Positions 21,417 through 30,071 of a stretch of DNA of 43,233 bases are shown in pieces. Position 1 is the first letter of the stretch; each line of letters opens with the position of its first letter. The stretch is from DATFWC01 sp045801465 (GTDB lineage Bacteria > Pseudomonadota > Alphaproteobacteria > Rhizobiales > Xanthobacteraceae): assembly GCA_045801465.1 (NCBI GenBank), contig JBJMSU010000239.1, forward strand, positions 1 through 43,233, written 5' to 3'. A program made the position numbers and the translations under genes. The notes below the pieces were generated by a model. It was not told the DNA's origin, did no database searches, and worked only from the letters and a program-made list of their open reading frames with translations.

Positions 21417-24074
21417 ATGGCAGCGCGCCACATATTTTCCGATGCACTTGCCGTCTCGGAAAGGCATGCTCCCCGCTTGGCGGCCGACATCGTTCCGCCG
21501 CACGACGTCCGCTTCGAAGATCTCCTGCAGGGCCAGCAGGAGGTCATGAACCTAGTGCTCGGGGGTGCCAGTCTCGACGAGATTCTCGATCGCATCGTTT
21601 GCGTCGTCGAAACGGCATTCGCGCCGGCCAATGTGGCCATCTCGCTGTTCCAGCGCGGCGGCGATTCCCTGAAGCATCAGGCGGCCTCGAGCCTGCGCGC
21701 GGAACTGCTCGGCAGCGTCGGCGCCAGTTCCGGTGAGCATGCATCGGACCCCACCGCAAGTTCGGCAACAAGCGGGGAGCGCATCATCATCGGCGACTTG
21801 TCGAGCGATCCGCAATGGCCGCGCCATGCCGAGCTAATGCTGGCGCACGGCCTGCAGTCCTGCTGGGTCGAGCCGATTCCGGATTGCGGCGAAGGATTGT
21901 GCGGAGTCGCGACGCTATATTATCCGGAACCGCGCGAGCCGAGCGCGGCCGACGAACGGATTCTGTGGACGCTGACGTCCTTCATCGCCTTCGTCATCAA
22001 CGCCGCGCAACGAGACGCGGCGTTCCGTGCGGCGAACGAGCGGTTCGCCGCGCTGGTTGCCGCCATCCCGGGCGTCGTCTACCAACGCGTGGTGAAACCC
22101 GACGGAGATATCCGTTACACCTATATCAGCGACGGCGCCCGCGATCTGTTCGGCGTCTCGCCCGAACAGATCCTCGCGGATCCGGAAGCGCTGTTCAAAA
22201 CCCACGGGCCGGACTACAAGGCGAAATTTCGCGAGCGTCTTCTCGACGCGTCAAAAGCCCTGTCGATGTGGGACGTCGAGGCGACGCTGGTCGGTCCGGA
22301 CGGACGGAAGAAATACACGCATGCAATCGCGAGGCCGACGCGTCAGGATGACGGCTCGGTGCTGTGGACGGGCGTGATACTGGACGAGACGCGCACCCGC
22401 GAGGCCATCATCGACAGCCTGTCGCAGGGGTTCGTCCTGTACGACGCGCAAGACCGCATGGTCATGCACAACAGTCATTACCTCAAGCTCTATCCCGCCC
22501 TGACCGGGGTTGCGGTGCCGGGTGCGACCTACGGCGAGGTCGTGGCGTGCGAGATCGCCTGCGCCGAAAGCGTCACCGGGCCCGAGCGCGGCGAGGAACT
22601 TCGCGAACGGCTCGATCAGCATCGCAACCCGCACAACGTATTCGAGCGACAAATCGCCGGCGATCAATGGATTCTGGTCAACGAGCAGCGCACCCGCGAC
22701 GGCGGCACTGTCGTCCTTTATACCGACATCAGCGAGCTCAAACGTCGCGAGAAGCAGATTCGCCATCTCGCATTTCATGACGCGTTGACGGGACTGCCCA
22801 ACCGGGCGCTATTCAATCACCGCATCAACCGCGCACTGGCACGTGCCCGTCGACAGGGCACGACGGCGGCGGTCATGTGCATCGACGTCGATCACTTCAA
22901 GAACGTGAACGACTCGCTCGGCCACTCGGCCGGCGACGCCGTCCTGAAAGCCGTGAGCGAGCGCCTGCGCGAATGCATGCGGGAGGGCGATACCATTGCC
23001 CGCCTCGGCGGCGACGAGTTCGGCATCGTGCTCACTGACGCCGACGCTCCTGAATACACGACGCAGCTCGCCTCTCGCCTGCTCGCGGCCGCGAGCCAGG
23101 CGATCGACCTCGGCGGCCATCAAGTGATCAGCGAGATCAGCATCGGTATTGCCATATCGACGACCGACGGCGACGACAGCGACGGCCTGCTGAAGAATGC
23201 CGACTTGGCACTGTATCGGGCAAAGAGCGACGGGCGCGGGACATTTCGCTTCTTCGAAGCCGAAATGGACATGCGGGCGCAGGCTCGGCGCGCGCTCGAA
23301 ATGGATTTGCGCCAGGCGCTCGAGAAGCAGCAGTTCGAACTGCACTATCAGCCGCAGGTCGATATCGAAAACGGCAGCATCGTCGGATTCGAAGCCCTCA
23401 TACGGTGGCGCCATCCGGCTCGCGGTCTGGTGCCGCCAATGGAGTTCATCCCCCTCGCGGAGCAGACCGGACTGATCGTCGGGTTGGGAGAGTGGGTCCT
23501 GCGACGCGCATGCCGCGACGCCAGGAAATGGCCGGATGCGGTGAAGGTTGCGGTCAATGTCTCTCCGGCGCAGTTCAAGAAGCACGATCTTCTGCAACGC
23601 GTCGCACGGATTCTCGACGAGACGGGTCTTGCCCCGAATCGGCTCGAGCTTGAAATCACCGAGTCTCTCCTGCTGCGCGATGTCGAAAAGAACCTGGCGA
23701 CTTTGCAACAGCTCAAGGCGCTGGGCATTCGCATCTCGATGGACGACTTCGGCACCGGGTACTCGTCGCTGAGCAACCTTCGCAGTTTTCCCTTCGACAA
23801 GATCAAGATCGACCGCTCATTTGTGAAGGACCTGGAGCAAAATGCCGACTCGGCGGCGATCGTGCGCGCCGTCATGGGTCTCGGCCAGGCGCTCGGGATC
23901 ACGACATGCGCCGAGGGGGTCGAGACCGAGTACCAATTGCGACGTCTGCGTAACGAGGGCTGCATGGAAGTGCAGGGGTACTATTACAGCAAGCCCAAGC
24001 CCATTGATCTCGTCCCGGAGCTGCTCCACAGCGGGTTTGCGCCGGTGCCCGGAGAGCTGACCTTTATTGATTGA
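21417..24074 (+). CDS. GAF-PAS-GGDEF-EAL cyclic-di-GMP enzyme
   Basis: This encodes 885 residues from the ATG at 21417 (GAGG about ten bases upstream); a GTG at 21354 in frame is an alternative. Order: a GAF-like domain (about 30-190), PAS domains (about 205-325 and 330-445), GGDEF (about 450-620) and EAL (about 630-880). The active GGDEF motif (about 531-535) and an inhibitory RxxD site nine residues ahead are intact. The EAL part has EALIRW at about 659, LEITES, DDFGTGYSSL and CAEGVET, so it should hydrolyse cyclic-di-GMP. The N-terminal region has no signal peptide, so sensing is cytoplasmic. It is divergent from the ATP-grasp gene across 285 bases. Confidence 0.93.
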   Translation: MAARHIFSDALAVSERHAPRLAADIVPPHDVRFEDLLQGQQEVMNLVLGGASLDEILDRIVCVVETAFAPANVAISLFQRGGDSLKHQAASSLRAELLGSVGASSGEHASDPTASSATSGERIIIGDLSSDPQWPRHAELMLAHGLQSCWVEPIPDCGEGLCGVATLYYPEPREPSAADERILWTLTSFIAFVINAAQRDAAFRAANERFAALVAAIPGVVYQRVVKPDGDIRYTYISDGARDLFGVSPEQILADPEALFKTHGPDYKAKFRERLLDASKALSMWDVEATLVGPDGRKKYTHAIARPTRQDDGSVLWTGVILDETRTREAIIDSLSQGFVLYDAQDRMVMHNSHYLKLYPALTGVAVPGATYGEVVACEIACAESVTGPERGEELRERLDQHRNPHNVFERQIAGDQWILVNEQRTRDGGTVVLYTDISELKRREKQIRHLAFHDALTGLPNRALFNHRINRALARARRQGTTAAVMCIDVDHFKNVNDSLGHSAGDAVLKAVSERLRECMREGDTIARLGGDEFGIVLTDADAPEYTTQLASRLLAAASQAIDLGGHQVISEISIGIAISTTDGDDSDGLLKNADLALYRAKSDGRGTFRFFEAEMDMRAQARRALEMDLRQALEKQQFELHYQPQVDIENGSIVGFEALIRWRHPARGLVPPMEFIPLAEQTGLIVGLGEWVLRRACRDARKWPDAVKVAVNVSPAQFKKHDLLQRVARILDETGLAPNRLELEITESLLLRDVEKNLATLQQLKALGIRISMDDFGTGYSSLSNLRSFPFDKIKIDRSFVKDLEQNADSAAIVRAVMGLGQALGITTCAEGVETEYQLRRLRNEGCMEVQGYYYSKPKPIDLVPELLHSGFAPVPGELTFID

Positions 24075-24372
24075 CGTGCCCATCCGCCGCGCGGTTCAAC
24101 CGCAATAGCTGGACCGTGCGACGGAAGGCACCCATCGGACGACGCGGGGCGATCGTTCGGTCGGGATCCGGCCTTGGCTTCGCGGGCCCGGTCCGGCGGG
24201 GTGCATCCTCATATTAAGCTTGAAATAGGAAAAAATTACTCTTAGGACGGCATGGCGCGCCGCGGCAGGAAAAGTTCTTCCCCCGCCGGGGCGGCGTTGC
24301 CTCGATTGCGAGGCGGATCGCGACGGCCAGGAACGAGCGCCAGGCCAGTCCATACTGGGGGCTGTTGGAGCA
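24075..24372. other. Intergenic region, no gene seen
   Basis: About 300 bases lie between the GGDEF-EAL gene and the Lrp-type regulator. No credible reading frame is present. A GC-rich stretch around 24155-24200 could fold into a weak terminator for the GGDEF-EAL gene, followed by an AT-richer section (about 24214-24242) that may hold the promoter of the regulator gene. No clear -35/-10 pair or operator palindrome could be fixed by eye. Confidence 0.4.
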
Positions 24373-24843
24373 ATGGACGCGATCGACCGGAAGATCCTCG
24401 CCGTCTTGCAAGAGGATGCTTCTCTTTCCGTGGCCGAGATCGGCAGCCGCGTCGGCCTCTCGTCCACGCCCTGTTGGAAACGCATTCAGCGCCTCGAGGC
24501 CGAAGGCGTCATCCAGCGCCGCGTCGCCCTGGTCGACCAGGACAAGATCGGCCTCGGGGTGACGGTGTTCGTCTCCATCGAGACGGGAGACCACTCGCGC
24601 GCATGGCTCGCCAACTTCGCCCAGGTGGTCGGCGCCATGCCGGAGGTGATGGAATTCTACCGGATGGCCGGAGACGTCGACTACATGCTGCGCGTGGTCG
24701 TTCCCGACATCGCCGGCTATGATGCCTTCTACAAGCGCCTGATCGCCGCGGTGCCGCTCAAGAACGTCACGTCGCGGTTCGCCATGGAGAAGATCAAGTC
24801 GACGACGGCGCTTCCGATTCCGCCTGCTGCGGCCCGGGTTTGA
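24373..24843 (+). CDS. Lrp/AsnC-family transcriptional regulator
   Basis: This encodes 156 residues. The N-terminal winged helix-turn-helix (about 2-60) is typical: MDAIDRKILAVLQEDASLS, then RVGLSSTPCWKRIQRLEAEG. The RAM ligand-binding and oligomerisation domain follows (about 65-150), with VMEFYRMAGDVDYMLRVVV as its most conserved part. Such proteins form octamers and respond to amino acids. The target is unknown; the gene is transcribed towards the tadE-like genes, with only 10 bases between stop codons, and divergent partner genes are absent. Autoregulation is likely from the family but no site was identified. Confidence 0.94.
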   Translation: MDAIDRKILAVLQEDASLSVAEIGSRVGLSSTPCWKRIQRLEAEGVIQRRVALVDQDKIGLGVTVFVSIETGDHSRAWLANFAQVVGAMPEVMEFYRMAGDVDYMLRVVVPDIAGYDAFYKRLIAAVPLKNVTSRFAMEKIKSTTALPIPPAAARV

Positions 24844-24853
24844 ACGAGCAGGC

Positions 24854-25513
24854 TCAGCGCGGGTAGTTTTTCCCCGCCCACGCCTGCGACACCGACGCGG
24901 TCTGCCGCGGCCGCGTGAAGCTCTGTTGTCGCAGGGCGGGCATCGTGAACTTGTGACCCATCAGGTAGAACTCGACCGTGCCGGGAGTTCCCGGGGGGGA
25001 CCCCGGAGGCACATTGCTTTTGCCCAGCACGGGCACGTAGTCGTATTCGGCTTCGCCCCAGAGCAGATAGCATGGGGCAACCGCGCAGGCCCGGAACGAC
25101 GCCGGGATATCGTTGGTCACGACCTGATTCTGGGTCCGTTGCGTGGTGTTTCTCGAATCGCTCCACTGGATCTTTGCGACCCCTTTGTCGTCGATTATCA
25201 CCTGCGATATCGTGACTTTGAACTTGTCCTTTGGATACGGCTCAATGATTCGGTCGACCGCATTGAGGATGCTTTTGATTTCGCCGTCGTTGTTGATGGC
25301 GATCCCCTGCGACACGAGGTCGGCGACCGCATGCGCCGCCAGCGTCGCCTTGCGCTGGATGGCGATTCCCTGGGAGAACGTGACGGAGGCGAGATAGAGC
25401 CCCACCATGATCGGCGCCAGCAGCCCGAATTCGACTGCCGAGATTCCCCGATCGTCTCCGGAGAGCTGCCGAAAGCGACGGTGTAACAGCAAGGCTGCAC
25501 GAGGCATGGTCAT
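24854..25513 (-). CDS. TadE-like pseudopilin (second of pair)
   Basis: This encodes 219 residues from the ATG at 25513, which overlaps the TGA of the upstream tadE gene (TGATG); two other ATGs lie within six bases either side. The prepilin-type motif DRGISAVEFGLLAPIMVGLYL (residues 21-41) gives predicted cleavage after G23 with E28-F29 conserved, followed by one membrane helix. The rest is extracytoplasmic with a Pro/Gly-rich stretch (VPPGSPPGTPG) and two cysteines (RACAVAPC). It probably works as a TadF/TadG-type minor pseudopilin in Tad pilus assembly, but lacks the large von Willebrand region of full TadG. Confidence 0.83.
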   Translation of the reverse strand: MTMPRAALLLHRRFRQLSGDDRGISAVEFGLLAPIMVGLYLASVTFSQGIAIQRKATLAAHAVADLVSQGIAINNDGEIKSILNAVDRIIEPYPKDKFKVTISQVIIDDKGVAKIQWSDSRNTTQRTQNQVVTNDIPASFRACAVAPCYLLWGEAEYDYVPVLGKSNVPPGSPPGTPGTVEFYLMGHKFTMPALRQQSFTRPRQTASVSQAWAGKNYPR

Positions 25514-26112
25514 CAACATCCGGTTGAATTTCCGTACGGCTCATTGCGGAAGACGGTCGTTGCCTTCATGTCGTGCTTGCCGTCCAACTTGCCGCCCGCA
25601 AGAGTAAAACTCAGATTGTAAAGCGAAACGAAGACCGGCCATTTGTACGTGACCTGCACCGTCACGATGCAGCCCGGACCGCCGAGGCCCGACTTTGTCG
25701 CGCTTCCGGAACTGTAGCCGACCGAGTCGGCACTGAGGACCTCGACCGTGAGGTTCGCACAGTTGAACATCGGGAGCAGCACCTTGGTCTCTCCCGGTTT
25801 CGGAGTCGGATTGCAGATTTTTTTCTTGAACTCGGCGATCGCGTTGGACCCCGGCGGGATCGCGGCGCCTTGCTGCTGGCCGGTCATGATCAGACGGGCG
25901 GCGTCGGCGGTCGCCTTCTCGAGTGACTGGGTCGTGAAGAAGATGAGGCTGGTCTCGATGATGGCGAAAACGAGCGCCAGGAACGGCGCCGCCACCAGGC
26001 CGAACTCGACCGCGGCGGTGCCATCCTCGCCTTGTGCCAAACGGCGAATCGCATTGAGCGGAAGGACGCGCGTCGCTGCGTGAATCAGCGTGGTCTTCAG
26101 TTGTTGCAGCAT
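25513..26112 (-). CDS. TadE-family pseudopilin
   Basis: This encodes 199 residues from the ATG at 26112, with GGAG about ten bases upstream. GEDGTAAVEFGLVAAPFLALV (28-48) is a TadE prepilin motif, with cleavage expected after G31 and E36-F37 conserved, and one membrane helix follows. The periplasmic part holds four cysteines and ends in a cysteine residue. TadE proteins are processed by the TadV/CpaA peptidase and are needed for Flp pilus assembly. Its gene overlaps that of the second pseudopilin, so both form an operon transcribed away from flp. Confidence 0.85.
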   Translation of the reverse strand: MLQQLKTTLIHAATRVLPLNAIRRLAQGEDGTAAVEFGLVAAPFLALVFAIIETSLIFFTTQSLEKATADAARLIMTGQQQGAAIPPGSNAIAEFKKKICNPTPKPGETKVLLPMFNCANLTVEVLSADSVGYSSGSATKSGLGGPGCIVTVQVTYKWPVFVSLYNLSFTLAGGKLDGKHDMKATTVFRNEPYGNSTGC

Positions 26113-26769
26113 GGCCGAGAAGCTCCGGATTCTATGCGGTGAGCACGCAGCCGATAGCGGTTTTCCTAGCAAAGACCTGTTTGCGAAGTGTTGTTGGAAC
26201 CGTGCTCAGACGCGCCGTCGCCGTAACGGTTCACTAACCGTCGCGCTCGGCCGCAGGCCCGATTTGCCGGCGAGGCGAACAGCGCGATCTTGCATGGCAT
26301 CGGCGATGCCGTCGCTCCGGTCGCGGTCGTCCACGTTATGGAATCGACCGGCGAGCCCTTTCCGTGGAAGCAATGTCCGCCGTCGTGGCGCCGCTCCTCG
26401 CCGAGCCGGCCAAGCCTTTCCTCGATGATGGCTATCAATTCGTTATTGGCCGGACTGCGATACCTATCCTGGATGACGCCACCAAATGCATCCTGTTATT
26501 CGAGTTCAAACGGCTGGATCGAGGTCAGTTTGACGGTCAAAGCTGCGGATCAGCCGCGCTTCCCGCCTTCCGCACCGACGTTTGCCGCCGACCCGAGGCG
26601 CGAGCCGGCGGGTGAAGCTTTCTCCGTCAAAGCGCCTCTGCGCTGCGCCTTTGGCCCGTGTGGTTTCGCGAAAAGCTTAGGGATCTGGTTCATTGGATCT
26701 TCAGACTTGGGGGCTAGAAAACCCGTGCGTTCGGGATGTGCCGGCGTTCGTAACCAGGGAAAAACAGTC
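26113..26769. other. Long intergenic region between tadE and flp
   Basis: These 657 bases separate divergent pilus genes. No convincing gene was found: the open frames on both strands here have atypical composition and lack ribosome binding sites. The frame of flp stays open upstream to 26290, but flp has its own start with a ribosome binding site. A short inverted repeat, CGGTTCACTAACCG (26227-26240), contains a weak CtrA-like arrangement about 110 bases upstream of tadE. Promoters for both directions and a long flp leader are the likely contents. Confidence 0.45.
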
Positions 26770-26931
26770 ATGTCTGCGTTCATGCGTCTTTTGCGGGATG
26801 AGAGTGGTGCCACCGCCATCGAATACGGCCTTATCGCGGCCGGCATTTCGGTTGCGATCATTGCCGTCGTCAGGGGTATCGGCACCAACCTGAATGCGAC
26901 CTTCAGCTCGGTCTTGACCGCGCTTCAGTAA
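26770..26931 (+). CDS. flp: Flp/Fap pilin (type IVc major pilin)
   Basis: This encodes 53 residues from the ATG at 26770, preceded by an AGGGA ribosome-binding sequence. It is typical of Flp pilins: a 13-residue leader ending RDESG, predicted cleavage after G13, then ATAIEYGLIAAGISVAIIAVV with the conserved E18-Y19 pair and a single hydrophobic helix, and a short polar end. After processing by the CpaA peptidase it polymerises into the Tad pilus used for surface attachment. Only one copy is present, unlike some relatives with several tandem flp genes. Confidence 0.95.
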   Translation: MSAFMRLLRDESGATAIEYGLIAAGISVAIIAVVRGIGTNLNATFSSVLTALQ

Positions 26932-27074
26932 GCGTCGAAATCGGAAGGCTGATGTCGCCCGGCACGCGGCGCGGGCGGCACAGCCTACGCTTACCGATCC
27001 GCAACGATCGTTCTGATAGCGTCGACGACCTTGCGCTTCGGCGCATCCAAATCTCGCGATCGGGCGGATAGGCC

Positions 27075-27581
27075 ATGCTGATCGACACGGTCCGATTGCT
27101 GCTGTTTCCGGCAGCGATGGCATTCGCGGCGTCGAGTGACCTCCTGACCATGACGATCTCCAACCGGGTGTCGCTGCTCCTGGTTGGCGGCTTCTTCGGC
27201 TTGGCACTGGCAACCGGCATGGGCGCAGCAACGCTTGGCGCGCATGTCGGTGCGGCATTGATGGTCTTTGCCATCGTGTTCGTCATGTTCGCGCAGGGTT
27301 GGATCGGCGGCGGAGATGCCAAGCTCGCGACCGCCACCGCGCTGTGGCTTGGCTTCGATCAATTGCTGCCATACTTCTTGTGGGCGTCGCTGTTCGGCGG
27401 CGCCTTGACTTTTCTGGTAATCAAATTTCGCCTCACGCCCTTGCCGGATGTCCTCGCGGGCCAGGAATGGGTCCGGCGACTACACCGTATGGACGCCGGC
27501 GTGCCCTACGGCATCGCACTGGCTGCCGCCGCCCTGATGGTTTACCCCGACACGCCGTTCATGGCCGTCCACGCACAGTGA
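27075..27581 (+). CDS. cpaA: Prepilin peptidase CpaA/TadV
   Basis: This 168-residue inner-membrane aspartyl protease removes the leader of Flp and the TadE-like pseudopilins. The two catalytic aspartates are D22 (ASSDLLTMTISN) and D81 in the GGGDAKL motif. Five or six hydrophobic segments are visible, and the N-terminal methylation domain of PilD-type enzymes is missing, as expected for TadV. It lies 143 bases downstream of flp and begins the series of assembly genes. Confidence 0.94.
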   Translation: MLIDTVRLLLFPAAMAFAASSDLLTMTISNRVSLLLVGGFFGLALATGMGAATLGAHVGAALMVFAIVFVMFAQGWIGGGDAKLATATALWLGFDQLLPYFLWASLFGGALTFLVIKFRLTPLPDVLAGQEWVRRLHRMDAGVPYGIALAAAALMVYPDTPFMAVHAQ

Positions 27582-27708
27582 CGCGCCCGCGCGGCGGGCT
27601 GATTCGCGGCGGGTACCGGCCTGACGCAATAACATGCGCCGCTTGTGGAATGTCAAACGGGCGGCCGAAGCCGGTAAGTCCAGATTAACTCGATTTAGAT
27701 ACGCGTCA

Positions 27709-27724
27709 TTAACCATGGATTGAC
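27709..27724 (+). promoter_or_regulatory. CtrA-box-like sequence upstream of cpaB
   Basis: TTAA, seven bases (CCATGGA), TTGAC: one change from the TTAA-N7-TTAAC CtrA consensus, and it contains the TTAACCAT form of the half-site. It is 70 bases upstream of the cpaB start within a 212-base gap after cpaA. CtrA controls Tad pilus genes in Caulobacter, which makes the site plausible; binding here is inference. Confidence 0.45.
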
Positions 27725-27793
27725 GTTTCGCTGGTGAAATCCAGCAACGAGGCCGGCTCCCGGCCCTGAAGCGTGATCGTGGGAAGTGAGCGT

Positions 27794-28576
27794 ATGAAAA
27801 CCGCGCGTCTCCTCGTTCTCGGTGTCGCCCTCGCCGCAGGCGGAATTGCTGCACTGCTTGCCGGCCGGTCCGATCCACCACCTCCGCCTCCGCCGGCCCC
27901 GGTCGCCCAGATCGACACTGTCGAGATCCTGGTCGCCCGGAACGATATCGGCATGGGCACTGTAGTGTCGCCCAACGAGATCCAGTGGCAAGTCTGGCCC
28001 ACGGCGGCGGCCAGCCCGACTTTCATCCGCAAAAGCGATCGACCCGACGCCATCAAGCAGCTCGTCGGATCGATCGCGCGCAGTCCCCTCGTCGCGGGCG
28101 AGCCGGTGCGTGAAGCAAAGCTCATCAGGGCTGACGGATCCGGCTTCATGGCCGCCATCCTGCCGTCCGGGATGCGGGCGATCTCGACGGAAATCTCGCC
28201 GGAAACCGGCGCCGGCGGCTTCATTCTCCCGAACGACCGCGTCGACGTCATCCTCAGCCGGCGCGACCGCGAGGCGGAGAAACAGGGTGGCGGCGACGCT
28301 CACACCGCCGAAACGATCCTGACCAACATCCGCGTGCTGGCCATCGACCAGACCATCGAGGAAAAGAACGGACAGCGTGTCGTCGTCGGCAAGACCGCGA
28401 CCCTGGAGCTCAGTCCCGGGCAGGCTGAACAGCTCGCCGTTTCGCGTCAGCTCGGCGCGCTGACCTTGGCCTTGCGCAGCCTCATCGATGCGCGTGACAG
28501 CAACACCGATAACAGCGATCGCCGCGGCGGCGGCACCCAGCGCTTCGGGGTCACGGCCATCATCAGGCCGAAATGA
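27794..28576 (+). CDS. cpaB: Flp pilus assembly protein CpaB (RcpC)
   Basis: This encodes 260 residues from the ATG at 27794, which has GGGAAG about eight bases upstream; an in-frame ATG at 27773 is less likely. A membrane anchor (about 4-23) is followed by a proline run (PPPPPPAP), a SAF domain (about 45-115, with EILVARNDIGMGTVVSPNE) and the CpaB C-terminal domain (SPETGAGGFILPNDRVDVIL). It is periplasmic and thought to help the CpaC secretin. Its stop overlaps the cpaC start (ATGA), so the two are translationally coupled. Confidence 0.94.
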   Translation: MKTARLLVLGVALAAGGIAALLAGRSDPPPPPPPAPVAQIDTVEILVARNDIGMGTVVSPNEIQWQVWPTAAASPTFIRKSDRPDAIKQLVGSIARSPLVAGEPVREAKLIRADGSGFMAAILPSGMRAISTEISPETGAGGFILPNDRVDVILSRRDREAEKQGGGDAHTAETILTNIRVLAIDQTIEEKNGQRVVVGKTATLELSPGQAEQLAVSRQLGALTLALRSLIDARDSNTDNSDRRGGGTQRFGVTAIIRPK

Positions 28577-30048
28577 GGAACACCGTCATGGCCAGCACGC
28601 TAACGCATGTTCCGACCACCGCCCGCCTCGGACGACTCCTCGTTGTCGCGTTGATGGGGCTCGTAACTGCAGCGCTCTGCACGCGCGCCAGCGCGGCAGA
28701 TTCCGGGATGCCGACACTGACGGTGTCCGGCACCGAAGCCACCACGCGCTTCCTGCCGCTCGGCATCGGCAAATCGATCGTGATCGATCTGCCGCAGGAC
28801 GCCAAGGACGTGCTGGTCGCCAACACGACGATCGCCAATGCGGTCGTACGTTCGGCCCGGCGCGCCTACCTGATCGGCCTCGCGGTCGGGCAGACCAACG
28901 TTTTCTTCTTCGACGCCGAGGGCCGGCAGATCGCCGGCTTCGATGTTGCGGTGACCCGCGATCTCAACGGCATTCGCGCGGCAGTGAAGAAGGTGCTGCC
29001 GCAGGCGGAGATCCACATCGAGGGTTTGCACGACAGCGTCGTGCTCAGCGGCAGCGTAGCCAATGCCGGCGAATCGCAGTCAGCCTTCGAGATGGCGTCG
29101 AAGCTCGCGGGCGGCGACGCCAAGGTCGTCAACGGCCTCACCATTCGCGGGCGTGATCAGATCATGCTCAGGGTGACGGTTGCCGAAGTGCAGCGCGACA
29201 TCGTCAAGCAGCTCGGCGTCGATCTCAACGGCAGCTTCAATTTCGGCACCTCGGTGGTCAATTTCAACACCCTCAATCCGCTCGGCGGGACTGGAGCGCC
29301 GATTATCGACCGGAATGTCGGTATCGACGCGCAGGGCGTTGGCAACGCCTTGACGCGTGTCCCCCGCATCGGCGCCACGATTCGCGCCATGGAGCGGGCC
29401 GGCGTGATTCGCACGCTCGCCGAGCCGAATCTGACGGCCATATCCGGCGAAAGCGCGAGCTTCCTTGCCGGCGGCGAGTTTCCGGTGTTGGCGGGACGAA
29501 GCTGCGAAAATGGAATCTGCACCCAGACGATCGTGTACAAGAAATTCGGCGTCAGCCTCGGCTTCACGCCGGTGGTGCTGTCGGAAGGTCGCATCAGCCT
29601 CAAAGTGACGACGGAAGTATCCGAACTTTCCACCGAAGGTGCCCTGTCGGTGGCCGATGCCACGTTTACAGCGGTCAAGACGCGGCGCGCCGACACCACG
29701 GTCGAAATCCCCTCCGGCGGCTCGCTCGCCATGGCCGGTATGATCCAGGAGCAGACCAAACAGCAGCTCAACGGACTGCCCGGGCTGATGCAGCTGCCGG
29801 TGCTTGGCACCCTGTTCAAGAGCCGCGAATACCTCAATCGCCAGACCGAGCTCGTGGTCCTGGTGACGCCCTACATCGTCCGCGCGGTGGCACAAAAGGA
29901 GCTCGCTCGGCCCGACGATGGGTTTGCCGATGCGAGCGATCCGGCAGCGGTGCTGCTCGGCCGATTCAATCGCATCTACGGCGTGGCCGGCAAAGACAAG
30001 CCGCGCCGCGGCGCCTATCACGGCAACTACGGCTTCATACTCGATTGA
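28573..30048 (+). CDS. cpaC: Tad outer-membrane secretin CpaC (RcpA)
   Basis: This encodes 491 residues. A signal peptide ends about residue 42 (RASA-AD). A pilus-secretin N-terminal domain (about 50-120) and a BON-like domain (about 130-190, VVLSGSVANAGES) precede the secretin pore (about 225-455), which ends with the typical GGSLAMAGMIQEQTKQ and NRQTELVVLVTPYIV. A cysteine pair occurs in GRSCENGICTQT (about 310-321). It forms the outer-membrane channel for the Flp pilus. The start overlaps the cpaB stop codon. Confidence 0.96.
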   Translation: MRNTVMASTLTHVPTTARLGRLLVVALMGLVTAALCTRASAADSGMPTLTVSGTEATTRFLPLGIGKSIVIDLPQDAKDVLVANTTIANAVVRSARRAYLIGLAVGQTNVFFFDAEGRQIAGFDVAVTRDLNGIRAAVKKVLPQAEIHIEGLHDSVVLSGSVANAGESQSAFEMASKLAGGDAKVVNGLTIRGRDQIMLRVTVAEVQRDIVKQLGVDLNGSFNFGTSVVNFNTLNPLGGTGAPIIDRNVGIDAQGVGNALTRVPRIGATIRAMERAGVIRTLAEPNLTAISGESASFLAGGEFPVLAGRSCENGICTQTIVYKKFGVSLGFTPVVLSEGRISLKVTTEVSELSTEGALSVADATFTAVKTRRADTTVEIPSGGSLAMAGMIQEQTKQQLNGLPGLMQLPVLGTLFKSREYLNRQTELVVLVTPYIVRAVAQKELARPDDGFADASDPAAVLLGRFNRIYGVAGKDKPRRGAYHGNYGFILD

Positions 30049-30071
30049 TCGGCCGCAACGAGGACATGCAG

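Noticed and set aside
26166..26438. 90-codon minus-strand frame upstream of tadE
   Set aside because: Atypical composition and no ribosome binding site; treated as non-coding.
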